DNA of 64,000 bases from Talinum fruticosum (lineage: Eukaryota > Streptophyta > Magnoliopsida > Caryophyllales > Talinaceae). Under the pieces are notes generated by a model that saw only the letters and a program-made list of their open reading frames with translations, ran no database searches and had not been told where the DNA came from. Positions 24,489-36,699 of the stretch are shown piece by piece (position 1 is the first letter of the stretch; the number at the start of each line of letters is the position of its first letter). The DNA is taken from positions 10,044,001 to 10,108,000 of the forward strand of contig JAITYX010000007.1 of NCBI GenBank assembly GCA_021018815.1, in the 5' to 3' direction. A program made the translations under genes and the position numbers.

Positions 24489-26963
24489 CTATCGAAAATG
24501 GGGAGGAAAGTGCTTGAAACCGTCCCCGGAATAGGCTCTCTTTGGATGTAGTGCTTGAGCCTTGAGCCTTATTGTCACCTCCTTAGATTGGCTCTTAGAG
24601 CCATCAGCAATCAAGCATTCCTCTAAAGGGTTCCTCACAAACCCATGTGGTAGCCATTCATCATGAAAAATTGGCTTCAACACATCCACCCTACAACATG
24701 TGTCTTCAAGAGTTGGGGTGGACATGGACTGGGTGAGATTAAACTCCACCTTCTCTTCCCCAACATGTAGTGAAAGCTTGCCATTCTTCACATTTATTAA
24801 GGCTCCGGCGGTGGCAAGGAAAGGCCTTCCCAAAATGATTGGAATTTATGCATCTTCGGCCATTTCCATTACCACAAAATCACACGGGATGAAGAATTTC
24901 CCGACTTAAAGTGGCACATCTTCTAGAATTCCAACGGGCAACTTGATGGATCGATCCGCCAACCGAAGAGAGATGGTGGTTGGCTTCAACTCTCCCATTT
25001 GAAGCTGCTTGCAAATAGAGTAGGGCATAAGGCTAACACTTGCTCCAAGATCACATAAGGCCCTACTAATGGCTACATCTCCCACAGAGCATGGTATGGT
25101 AAAACTACCCGGATCGAAAGCTTTGGGGGTAGTTTATTTTGGATGATGGTGCTACACTCCTCTGTGAGAGATATGGTGGCATGCTCTAACAATTTCCCTT
25201 TGTTGGAAAGCATCTCCTTAAGAAACTTGGCATAAGAAGGCATATTGGTGATAGCTTCCCAAAAAGGGATGTTGATATACAACTTCTTCAACATCTCCAT
25301 AAACCTAGAAAATTTCTTTTCCTCCTTAGCTTTCACAAGGCGCTGTGGAAATGGAATTGGAGGCTTGTAAGGTTTAGGTGATGGCATGGATGAACTCTCA
25401 ATCACAATTTGCTCATTTTCACTCTCCTTAGCACCATCCTCCATAACACCTTCCTTCACAACATCATGCGCATCCTCACTCTCTTTCTCCTTCCCCGTTT
25501 GACTCACCTTAGGGCCCTCTAGCTCCTTCCCGCTCCTCAAGATAATGGCGTTGATGTGCCCCTTAGGATTTGGCTCGGGTTGTGCTGGCAACTTCCCTTG
25601 GGATTGGGTAAGGTGGTTTACTTGTTGAGCAATTTGTGCAATTTGGGTCTCTAACATCTTTTGATGAGTAGATAATTGCTCATTAGTCTTGGTTTGGGCT
25701 TGGATGAAACCTTCCATGAGAGTTTCAAGGTTAGATTTCTGTAGAGGTGGAGGAGGAGGATTATTGAGGTGAGGAGGATTGTATGAAATGGGAGGCCGGT
25801 TTTGTGGTGGTGGATGGAAACCGGGTGGTTGAGACGGATTTTGGTGAGGATGGGGATTGTTGTTGCGGTAGGAGAAATTGGGATGATTTTTCCAACCGGG
25901 GTTATAGGTATGAGAATAGGGATTGTTTTGTGGTGGTGGTCTAGGAGGGAAATTGTGGAGAGCATTAGCTTGCTCGGATGTAGAGAAGCTAGAATGACAC
26001 TCCAAATGAGGATGAGGACCACCACATGCTTCACAAGAATACCCCATCTCTTGAGCGATGGAAGAAGAGGAAGTGCCAATTGATGGGTTTGTTACATATT
26101 TCTCCATTTGCAACGTAAGAGCTTCTACCTTGTTGGCCAAAAGAGCCACTCGCATCCACATTATGCTTGACTCGTTCACGATCATCCCTTCCAACGCCCC
26201 AATTGTAGGCATTGGAGGCCATCTCCTCTAACAAAGCATCAACTTGCTCTGTTGTCTTCTTCATGAAGGTACCCCTGAAGCATTGTCCACGAGATAGTCA
26301 CACCGAGTCTAAAAGCCCCTCATAAAAAATTTGAGTGAGCATCCATGGTTGAATACCATGATGAGGGCACTCTCGCTGCATCCCTTTAAACCGCTCCCAA
26401 GCTTCAAACAAAGACTCTCCGGAATGTTGCTTGAAGCTGGAGGATGTCAAGCCTTAACTTGGAAGCCTTGCACTGGTGGAAAGAACCGATTGAGGAAGGC
26501 AAGGTTCAACTCAGCCCATGTGCGGAAAGAGTTGGGAGCACAATTCTCTAGCCAGTTCTTTGCCTTATCGGTGAGGGAAAAAGGAAAGAACTTCAACCTA
26601 AGGTACTCGTCATTTACTCCCGCCATCTTGATCATACCACAACGCTCAAGAAATGAGTTGATGTGCTTGATGGGGTTCTCCACCATGACCCTCCGAATTG
26701 ATTCTCGCTCAATGAGGTGGATGAAACCGGGCTTGAAATCAAAGTTGGTTCCCTCCGGTAGATCGGGCAACACAATAGCGGAACCTCCCGTGCACCGTTA
26801 AAGGAGCTGAGTAAGATTGAAGGGTACGAGGTGGGGGTGGAGTTTCAGCCATATTTTGCTTCTTTCTTCGCTCGCGAGCTGCACCACTTATGCGCCCGAC
26901 GGTTGCTTCAATTTCGAGATCAAGAAGCGCTAATTCTTCACCTCTATGATTCCTCCTAAGCAT
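24489..26963 (-). pseudogene. Athila-like gag and aspartic protease gene, broken
   Basis: The minus strand encodes the start MLRRNHRGEELALLDLEIEA (26963). After a frameshift near 26790 it encodes the retrotransposon gag domain (26773-26281: RLKFFPFSLTDKAKNWLEN, then WERFKGMQRECPHHGIQPWM). At 26264-26031 comes TTEQVDALLEEMASNAYNWG, and then a Cys/His cluster CEACGGPHPHLEC near 26045 and a long Pro/Asn/His-rich stretch. Around 25090-24900 lies a retropepsin-like part with DLGASVSLMPYSIC, the Athila form of the D-T/S-G site. PIILGRPFLATAGAL follows near 24840. The frame ends at 24489 with no polymerase. At least three frameshifts or stops are needed to follow it, so this copy is unlikely to make full protein. 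Confidence 0.85.
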
Positions 26964-27111
26964 ACACTCAAGAAACTATACCAAGCGTAAGTAGGCTCAA
27001 GGAAAGATAAAAGCAAAAAGGAAGAATAAAAATAAATAAAAAATAAAAATAAATAAAAATAAAAAGCTCAATTCAAAAGTGTCACGTTACTTAAACTAAG
27101 GAGTGGCGCTA

Positions 27112-27131
27112 GCTCCCAGGCAACGGCGCCA
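27112..27131 (-). other. Primer-binding site (tRNA-Asp type)
   Basis: The minus strand reads TGGCGCCGTTGCCTGGGAGC, three bases inside the LTR that ends at 27135. It fixes element direction and fits the Athila/Tat group. Confidence 0.88.
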
Positions 27132-27134
27132 TTT

Positions 27135-28501
27135 TGTTGTTGTACTAATGAGAGTACGGTTGTCGATCTTAGGGAGCTAGGTCTCATGCAAGTCTAAGGT
27201 CAATGTCCTTATGAACTAAGCAAAAGAACAATTCGGAATTGTTTGTGATGCAAGCACTAAAAACGAGATGAAATCGGATAAAGAAACCTTAGGCAGGAAT
27301 TTACCGAGCTAACATGCCAACAATCTTAATTACATGCTTCTACACTATTCACAACTCGTAATGAACTAGGGAATCGATGCAGTTCAGACCACCTAAGCCT
27401 TCTCGGCGAAGGTCATTAAGCTAACTCAATTGAATTAATCGTTGTTCTCACACAATCAAAACCAAAGAATTACATGATTATCGACTCTTCCCTTAATAAC
27501 AACCTAAATTATTCTCATATCTAAGTTGTAATCATCCAACAAGTTGAAGTAGAACTAAGCCTCTTCTCTCGAAGTCTACTCAATTCCCAAAAACAATAAA
27601 GGTAGGATTCTCTCGAACCTCACACCAATTCACAAGTATCAACAAGTCGGAAATTCATCAAACAATTGCAAATTAGCATCAAAGCATCAATTACGATTAA
27701 ACTAGCATATTAGTGGCAAAATCCCCAACCTAAGTTGGAAATTTAGCCACACATATTCATGACATGTGACAGCAAACCGAGAGAAGAACAACAAAAAGAA
27801 TGAAAGATAAAAGTAGAGAAAAGAATGACAATACCGTAAACTTGAATTAACTTGCAATTAAATGAAAATAACTCCAAGCTTTGATCCCTTAACAATGGGA
27901 AATAAGTGCTTAAACATAAAGAGAAACTAGCCTAGAAACGAAGCATCGAAGTCTCCCCGAAAAATGACAGTTTTGGAATAAAAGATGCGAAAAACGTAAA
28001 CTGCCGATTGGCACGACCAATGCTGAACCCGTGCTGCACCCGTGCAAGCTCACGGCTTCTTCAATTAAATCTCAAATTCTTAGCATGGCCTCGTGCTGAA
28101 ACCGTGCTTAACCCGTGCAAGCTCACGGTGCCTTCGGTTGATTTTCGAATTCCTAGCATGGCCTCGTGCTGACCTCTTACGCTTCAAGCACGACTCGTGC
28201 TAGGTCCGCCTTTCCTTCTTTTCTTCAGCACGAGGCCATGCTACAACCTCGTGCTAACTTGGCTTGACCTCTTTCTTCGCTCTCCGACCTTCTATGGCCT
28301 CCCGCTCTTTTCCTTAGCACTTTGAAAGATGTATTCTTCATCATAAAAGGCGGGATTACCTCAAAACATAGAAATTCGCACACTTTAATCATAAATGAAG
28401 AAAGTAAGCGAAATCAAATAAGAATTTAGGTGAGAAGGCCTTTGAAGTGTCGAAATTAGCCAATAAGATAATGGAAAAGCACGTAAAATTCCGGTTTATC
28501 A
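27135..28501 (-). repeat. 5' LTR of the gag-protease element
   Basis: It is the partner of the LTR at 20280-21646, with the same length (1367 bp) and only scattered base changes and small indels seen by eye. In element direction it starts TGATAAACCGG at 28501 and ends next to the primer site. Confidence 0.92.
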
Positions 28502-29427
28502 ACATTAAAGTCTCAAAAGGGATTTTGAAGTTCCACGTGGACTATGGTTGTTTTCTTAGTTTGTTACGCAATTTTAATGTGATGGCTTTAAAAGGCTCCT
28601 GTCTTAATTGAGTGAGATGGAATCTTATTTATTTTGGGTAAAATTCATACTTTCGTAAAGAATTGGTTTGGAAGATGACATTGAAGTCACACTCAAGTAT
28701 GAAGTGTGCTTAGTCAAGGAAGCATTATAGGAAAAGATCAAAACATGTGATAGTTGTGGCTGTTGTGGATAAGATCTTGTATAATGAGTAACTCATTTGC
28801 AAAAGGGATTTTGAAGTTCCACGTAGACTATGGTTGTTTTCTTAGTTTGTTATGCAACTTGGATGTACTAGCTTTAAAAGGCTTATGTCTTGATTGAGTG
28901 AGATATAATCTCATTTATTTTGGGGAAAATTCATGCTTTCGAAAAGTATTGGTTTGGAAGATGACATGAAGTCTCACTCAGTACGAAGTGTGCTTAATCA
29001 AGGAAGCATTATAGAAAAAGATCAAGACATGTACATAGTTGTGGTTGTTGTGAATAAGATCTTGTATAATGAGTAACTCGTTGGCAAATGGGATTTTAAA
29101 GTTTATCCCTTGGTGCTTTATTTTTTGTTTACTATAGATCCTTGGAGATAGATTTAGATTACCCGGAAGTTAGGTGTTTGTAATGTATAAATATGTTAGG
29201 TAACCTTCTTTGGAGATGTTTTGTTTGTCATAGTTATTTCATGGGGAGGATCCTTCTTAACTCGCAACATGGATAGCATGGATAGGTTGACTAAGCTATA
29301 CAACTGCGGGGAATACCATTCAAATATCTTAATGATGTAAAGATCAAGTCATTTCGACAATGAGACCTTTCTTGTACATTTGTGACATTGCTTGGGAGTA
29401 ATGGTAGCCTTCTGTGGAAGTTGTTGC

Positions 29428-30844
29428 TGTTAAACCCCGTTTTTATCGGTTTTTAAGGCATTATTTAACCTAATCCCATGATGATTTCAATGATATTTAT
29501 TTAGTTTTGGGTTAGATTTTGCTCATTTTCTCTTTATCATCACCTAAGCTCTTAAATATCTTAATTACAGTGTTTTTGGGTTAAATTAGAGAGATTCGAG
29601 GCAAATTTGATGAAAAACGATGAAGAGGAGAGTTCGGGCCTAAGAGGTGGCGAGAAAGGAGCCTAGAACCCATCAAGAGAAGTTGCACAGGCAGTTGTGT
29701 GAGATCCGCATAGCCGTGCATACCATCGGACGAAAGGGTCGAAGTCAAGGAAGGTCGCACGACCACTACACGGTCGTGCAAAAAGTTAGGAAAGTTGAAG
29801 TCATGCACGGCCTACCGTGCGAAGTTGCGCGGCCCGTGCAAGAGAGGCAGAAAGTTCCGGCATTCCGCACGGCCTATCGTGCAGACGAGTGCGAAAATCC
29901 CGCACGGCCGTGCGATGTCTGTTTCGGCAACGTTATAAGCGATTTTTGTTTAGTTTATTTTGGCAGTTCTTTTCTCCATCGCTTTTAGGGTTTCTAGGGT
30001 AGTTTCCGAAGTTAAATCCCTTTAGATTGAAGATTAAGATTTTGAATTTTTGAAGATTAATTTGAATTCAAGCATTCGGATTTCTATTCGGTAATTCTTA
30101 ATTCTCTCTCTTTATGTTTGCTCTTCGTGATTTCTCTATAGTCTTCATGTTTATATTCATTGAATCTTGTCAATTGTTTAGTATCATGTTTAGGGGCTAA
30201 TTTCTCCACTTAGGTTGGGATTGATCCCTATTATGCCTTGATAATCATGAATTGAATACCAATTGGATTGTTCTATGGTTGTTAGGTTAGAATTCACTTC
30301 GCTCGTCACTTTTCGTTGATTGCCTCAAAAAGGACTCATATTCTTTTATTCGGGTTTTGTGAACATCGAAAGATGAAAACTCACCTAGAATGACGTTGTG
30401 AACGATTAGAATTTTGATATGAAAATAATTAAGGTTTTAATCGCGGGTTATGAGATGCATTCGTTGTGATTTGCTCTTTATTAATCCCATGAAAATAGGC
30501 GATTAGATTGTGCAAAATTAGTCTTTGACCTTCGAAAGTAGGCGAAGAAAGGTTTAATTGGTGTCTCCCCCTTCTAAACTGCTAGCAAGGCAAATCTCAA
30601 GCGGTATTCGATTTTGATTTCGGGCATAGTAGTGTGATTAATCCCAATCTAAGACTTGTTATAAATTGATTTCTCGTAGTTATTTTGTTATTAGTTGAAT
30701 CCACAAACCAAATCATTGTTGAACCGAGTTTCACCTAGATTAGAGTTTTTAGGCGGATTTAATACTTGAAAGCGAGTTCCTCGTGGACACGACCTACACT
30801 CGCCGGTTTCTAGCTACAACTACACCAAGTATTTTTCTCAACAA
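29428..30844 (+). mobile_element. Solo LTR, relative of 5264-6642
   Basis: It begins TGTTAAACCCCG and ends TTTCTCAACAA, and is flanked by GTTGC at 29423-29427 and 30845-30849. It aligns with the minus-strand LTR at 5264-6642 along nearly its whole length. A cluster of GCACGGCC-CCGTGC words lies at about 29700-29915. Its last part (CTTGAAAGCGAGTTCCTCGT and onward) has diverged from the other copy. It interrupts the 2-kb array, whose words resume on both sides. Confidence 0.88.
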
Positions 30845-32414
30845 GTTGCTCGCTTTAAAATGTAAATATATCCTAGCTTGCATAAAACCCTTAAGGGAAC
30901 CCTTTCGGGCATTTGGTGGAAGATGATGTCTTATGGAATCTTAGGGCTCATCATTAGGTAATGCTCACAGCTTTATTAGTACGCATTGGGTCTTACATAG
31001 GATCCCTTATTTAAAAATGTTTGAATATGTGTTCAAATTTCGAAAGGATTGTAAGAATACTTCTTCTGTTATCTAATCTCACCGAGAGGAGTTAATTGAA
31101 ATATATTGAAGATCGTGATCCAAAGCATCCTAAGTTTCTGTTTGCTTTTTCTTTGTTAGTTGGTCTAAATATCATAAGTCTTTTAGAGATGATTTCTTAG
31201 GGGTTCTTGATAAATCTTGGGAATGATCGGAAACATCATTTGTGAAGTTGGGACATTGCTAATCAACCGATCAATAAGGATCAATAACGATTTTCAAATA
31301 TTTATACGTCCAATACGACCCTTTTCGAAGGGTAATTGTGAAGGTTTATGAACCGATAAAGGCAAGTTGTAAGGGAGGCAATTGTTGTGAATTGTTGTAT
31401 TACTAAGAGTTTTAAATATTCATACATCCAGATCGACCCTTTTAGAAAGATAGTTGTGAAGGTTTATGAATGAGAAAGACAAACCGTAAGGGAGGCAACT
31501 ATTGTGAATTGTTGTATTACTATTTAGTTCTAATCCTGGTTCATTACTATTTTTATTGGTGGGAATCATTGTATGTATGTCAACACAGTATTGCGGTGAA
31601 ATGTATATGATAGGGTGGAGATAATTTTGTGGTGGACTAGAGATTTTTTATTATTATGTCTAGGCTTCTAGCTTGTTGCGATTAGTCCCATGTTTTGAGT
31701 AGTGATGACATATGGACTTTGATTGCTTTCATAGTTTCTTAAGCAAGTTAATTGTTCGGCTTTAAAGGGCTACTCTCATGATTCTCTCATATGGAATCTC
31801 ATTTATTTTGGGGAAAATTCTCACTTTTCGGAAAGTATTCATTTGGAGGATTACATTGAAGTCTTACTCAAGTATGACTTGTGCTTAGCCGTAGTCTATG
31901 ATGCATTATCGAAAAAGCCCACAACATGTAGTAGTTGTGATGGTTGTGTATAAGATCCGGTATAATGAGTGCCTTGTTTGCAAAAGGGATTTTGAAGTTT
32001 ATCAATTGCTGCTTTGTTTTGTGTTTATGAGAGATCCTTGATGATTACTTGGGATTTGGGTGTTCGTAATGTATAAACTTGTTGGCAGCCTCTTTGGAGA
32101 TGTTTTGTTAATCATTGTTGTTGTTGCATGGTGTGGACACTTCTAAATTGCAGTATGGATGGGTTGATTGAGCTTTTAAAGTTTTCTTTTATTTGTTTTC
32201 AATATTTCTTATAATGAGATCTTTCTTCAATGTTTTTAACATTGCTGAGATTAGTGATAACCCTTCTATGGAAGTTATTTGCGGCCTTAGATATAAATAT
32301 ATGCTAGTGCACATAAAACACACAAGGATACCCCTTGTAGGTATTTGGTGGAAGATGATGTTTCATGTGATCTTTGGGCTGATAATTAGGTAGTACTCAT
32401 GTGGCTTTTCTTAG

Positions 32415-33116
32415 TAGGGGTAAGCATGACTGATCGGTACCTTGGAATTGGACCGGAACCGGTCAAATGGGTAAGGTTTCGGAACCGGAACCGGTCAAAT
32501 GGGTAAGGGTAAGGTTCCTAAAATTCAGGAACCGGTCAAACGGGTAAGGGTAAGGTTCCTAAAAGAAATCATGGAACCGGAACCTGGAACCGTTCAAAGG
32601 GTATTTTATTTTATATTTCATGGATCTTACCGACGGTGATGGATAAGTTATTGATGTTGAAGATGCAATGGAAGTTTAAAGGCTGCATTATTTTTATTTA
32701 AATTTAGTTAATGAACTTGCGACATTTTGTTGTATTAGTTTTTGAAGAGACTTTGTAAGATTTTGATCACATCCCCTTTAAGAAAGTTGTTTCTACTACC
32801 AACTTTGATTTTGTAAAAAATTGCTAAAAATTGTGGTATTTAATTGTTTGCTTGTTGAACTTTAGCTAATTAAATGATTAACGTGAGTTGATGTTTGTAA
32901 GTTTTTAAAGGTTTAAAATTTTTTTCATAAGAATAATGGTGTGAACAGGGTACCTTGGAACTGGAATCGGAACCTGAGGTTCGGGTAAGGTTCCTAAAAT
33001 TTAGGAACCGGTCAAACGAGGGTAAGGGTAAGGTTCCTAAAATTCAGGAACCGGTCAAATAGGGTATGGGTAAGGTTCCTGATTTTGGGAGAGGGTACCG
33101 GAACCGCTCACCCCTA
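32415..33116. mobile_element. Non-autonomous hAT element, 702 bp
   Basis: The ends are TAGGGGTAAGC at 32415 and GCTCACCCCTA at 33116, complementary with few changes. They are flanked by a perfect 8-bp duplication TTTCTTAG (32407-32414 and 33117-33124), which is diagnostic of hAT elements. The inside holds repeated GGAACCGGTCAAA and GGTAAGGTTCC words near both ends, and no transposase. The array sequence reads across the site when it is removed (compare about 35090-35110). Confidence 0.92.
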
Positions 33117-36100
33117 TTTCTTAGTATAATACTCGGGTCTAAGATCGATGGTTATTATTTGGGAGAAGACTTTATGGTTACGAAGTTATATATGTCACCG
33201 AATTGAGTAGGACGTGTCCGCTTGAGCTGACATGTATGTTGGGTGTAATTGTTTTGTTTTGTTGTAGGATAGTTGTTTCTTTGCATTGGGTCTTCCATAG
33301 GATCCTTGATTTAAAGAGGTCCGAATATATTCAAATTTTGAGAGGATTCTAAGAAGACCTTTTCGTTGTTGTAAAGCTAACTATGTCACAAAATGGAGTT
33401 AATTAATGTGTATTAAAAATTGTACTCTCCCCATCCCGAGTTTCTGTTTGGTGTTGCTTCATGAGTGGTCTAAGTATTAGAATTCTTTTAGCGATGATTT
33501 CTAGGGGTTTGTGATTTCTTAGGGTTTGTGATAAATCTTGGGAATTACTTCAAACATCGTTTGTCAATCACAAAGGATAAACTAACAAGCTACTTGTGAA
33601 ATATGATCCGGAGGTTTTTTGTTTTAATTTTGGTTTGATTAGTAGCTTCTTTGATGTGAAATATGTGTTGTTAGCAAAGGATTACAATGAAATGTGTACG
33701 GTTGGGGGTAGTTTGTAGTTGCTTCGGTATCTCTTGGGTGACATCCAATTCCATTCAGAATCGGTTTCTAGCTTGAGAGGGTTTCGGTAGGAAAGTGAAG
33801 AAAATACTCTTCGATGCTTAAAGGACTTCATCAAGTCTATTTTTTCGGGACAACTCTTCCTCATTTTGTGGATAGTTTGTATTTTATTCGTCTATAGTCT
33901 TTTGTGGGATGCTAGCTTTGTATTCAATTCCTTTGTTCATTTTTTATTATTATACTACTTTTTCCTTGTCAAAAAAGTTTGGGGGTAATTTGTCTTGGTG
34001 GGTATAGTGATTGATGTTGAGTTTGCAAGACTTTTTTCTTCCCCTAGACAAGAGATTTCCCTCTTATGTGTGAGCTTCATTAGTTCCATGTTTTTAGTAG
34101 TGATGCCATGTAAACTATGATTGCTTTCTTAATTTTAGTTCCATGTTTTTTCCCACTTATGTGTGGGCTTCGACTTGTTGCTATTAGTTCCATGTTTTTA
34201 GTAGTGATGTCATGTGAACTATGATTGCTTTCTTAATTTTAGTTCCATGTTTTTTCCCACTTATGTGTGGGCTTCGGCTTGTTGCTATTAGTTCTATGTT
34301 TTTAGTAGTGATTCCACGTGAACTATGATTGCTTTCTTATTTTTAGTTCCATGCTTTCGGTAGGATGCCATATGGACTATGATTGCTTTCTTAATTTCTT
34401 ACACAAGTTGAATGTGCTGGCTTTAAAAGGCTTCTGTCTTGATTCATGGAGCTGGAATCTCATTTATTTTGGGGAAAATTTATACTTTCCAAAAAGTATT
34501 AGTTTGGAAGATTACATTAATCTCACTCAAGTATGAGTGTGCTTAGTCAAGGAAGCATTATAGGAAAAGATCAAGACATGTGATAGTTGTGGTTGTTGTG
34601 GATAAGATCTTATATAATGAGTAACTCATTTGTAAAGGGGATTTTGAATTTTATCTTAGTGCTTCTTCTTTTTGTTTATGACTCGATCCTTGGAGATAGA
34701 TTTAGATTACTTGGGAGTTGGGTCTTTGTAATGTATAAATATGTTAGGCAGCCTTCTTTGGAGATGTTTTGTTTGTCATTGTAGTTGTTTCATAGGGTGG
34801 ATCCTTCTTAACTCCGTGGCATGGATAGGTTGACTGAGCTTTAGAGCTGTAGGGAATACCATTGAACTGTCCGAATGATACAAAGATCAAGTCATTTCGA
34901 CAATGAGACCTTTCTTATACATTTGTGACATTGTTGAGGGTAATGATAGCCTTATGTGGAAGTTGTTGGCTTCTTTAAATAAAGTCTATGTTAGCTTCCA
35001 TAAAACACACAAAGAAACCCTTTCGGGCATTCGGTGGAAGATGATGTATCATGCGATTTTTGTGCTCATAGTTAGGTAGTAGTCATGTGGCTTTTCTTAG
35101 TATAATATTCAGGTCCGAGATTAAGAGTTATACTTGTGATGTTCTTCCGGTAGCTGCATGTTGGGCTTTTTCCATTTTGCATTATGATTCCCCTTCTTTC
35201 TACTAAGCCCTTCATAAGATGCTAGACTTAAATATACTTCGATATAAGTCGAGTTATTTAGAAGTTTGAGAGAAGACTTTTCTGTTCGAAGTTATGTATA
35301 TCACTGAGTTGAGTAGGAATCATCCACTTGGGCTGAGATGTGTGTTTGACGGAATTGGTTTTGTTGTAGGATATTTCTTTTTATACCATTTACATAGGAT
35401 CCTTGATTTAAAGAGTAGATTTTTCCGTTGTTAAGCTAAGTATGTCAAGAGGAGTTGATTGATGCTTGTTAAAGAGCGTGCTCTTCACCATCATATGAGT
35501 TTCGTTTGCTTGCTTCTTCGTGAGTGGTCTAAGTATCGGAATTCTTTTAACGATGATTTCTTGGGGTTATTGATAAATTTTGAGGATGATCTCAAACATC
35601 ATTTGTCGGATGATTTCTTAGGGTCATTGATACATTTTAGGAATGATCTCAAACATCATTTGTCAAATTGGGTCATTGCTAAGCAACCAATCACGAGAGG
35701 ATAGATTAGGTGTTCAATTATTCATATCCGGTGTGACCCTTTTAGAAGGGTTGTTGTGAAAGTTTATGATCATGATAGATTGGGTCAATTGCGCTAAAAG
35801 TATATGAGGTTGGAGGTAGTTTCTTTTGGTGGCGAGTAGTTAACGATGAGTTGGTGTGTTGAGACTTTTCACTTCTTTTGTGGTCTTGAGATTTTGCTTA
35901 GTCTAGGAAGCATTATCTTGAAAGATCACGACGTAATAGTTGTGGCAGTTTCTTGTGTAATGAATATCTCCTTTGCAAAGGGGATTTTGAAGTTTATCAC
36001 TTATCTGCTTCATTTTGTGTTTACCGGAGATTTTTGGAGTTATTGTGAAGTACAATATGGAGGTTTCGTTATAATCTTAGTTTGATTACTATTTCATTGC

Positions 36101-36699
36101 TAAGTAACCGATCGGTAAGCATGAACTTGGAGTTGCAAATATTCATTCATCCAGTGTGATCCTTTTAGAAGGGTAGTTGTGAAGGTTTATGTGTATGAAA
36201 GGCAAGCTGTGAGGGAGAACGCTATTGTATGATGCTATCCGGAGGTTTTTTATATTCTTGGTTTGATTTGTAGTTTCTTTGGTGGTAATCATTGCATGTA
36301 TGTCAATAAAGGATTGTCATGAAATGTATATATGAGGTTGGTGATGGTTCGTTTTGGGGAGATAGTGATTGATTTAGGTGGTTTGTTTTGGGGATATAGT
36401 GATTAATGATTACGGGGACATAGTGATTAATGATTAGACTGAATCTCATTTATTTCCGAGAACATTCCTACATTTCAAAAAGTATTCATTTGGAAGAGTA
36501 CATTGAAGTATCACTGAAGTATGAAGCGTGCTTGTGTAAGAATCATGATCGGGATCATGGGGAGGATGGATTTATTTAGCTCCGGAGTTGTGGGGGATAT
36601 GAACTTCGATACTTTAGATAAGAAATGGCTGCGGATTGTGGTTTTATCATGGTGTGGACACTTTTTGTGAAGCTAAGTATATGAGGAGATGAGCTAATT

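Larger units (their letters stand above)
20280..28501 (-). mobile_element. Non-autonomous Athila-like gag-protease LTR element, complete ends
   Basis: Two LTRs of equal length (1367 bp; 20280-21646 and 27135-28501) bound a 5488-bp interior. The target duplication ACATT lies at 20275-20279 and 28502-28506. On the minus strand the order is 5' LTR (right), tRNA-Asp-type primer site, gag and protease, a 2.8-kb noncoding part with 74-bp repeats, a polypurine tract, and 3' LTR (left). No reverse transcriptase, RNase H or integrase is seen in any frame. This is the layout of terminal-repeat elements with gag (TR-GAG), which depend on a related complete element. LTR similarity is in the high 90s per cent by eye, so the insertion is fairly young. 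Confidence 0.9.
17509..36690 (+). repeat. Degenerate array of a ~2-kb unit, with nested insertions
   Basis: The same ordered set of words returns several times. A word like GATGATTTCT-GGGGTTCTTG is at about 17787, 31190, 33494 and 35559. The word TGGCTTTAAAAGGCT is at about 19894, 20181, 28584, 28871, 31757 and 34419. The word CCTTTTAGAAGGGTAGTTGT is at about 31318, 31435, 35737 and 36150. GCATTGGGTCTT is at about 17525, 30980 and 33283. After subtracting inserted elements the spacing is roughly 1.6-2.2 kb, with a smaller step of about 287 bp inside. Short open pieces (for example SKYR-DDF-GFLINL-DD-KHHLSNW) recur, but no complete frame exists and I do not recognise the source. Confidence 0.65.

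Noticed and set aside
25802..26083. 93-residue plus-strand frame rich in Trp, Arg and Gly
   Set aside because: It is the opposite-strand shadow of the Pro/His-rich part of the gag gene.
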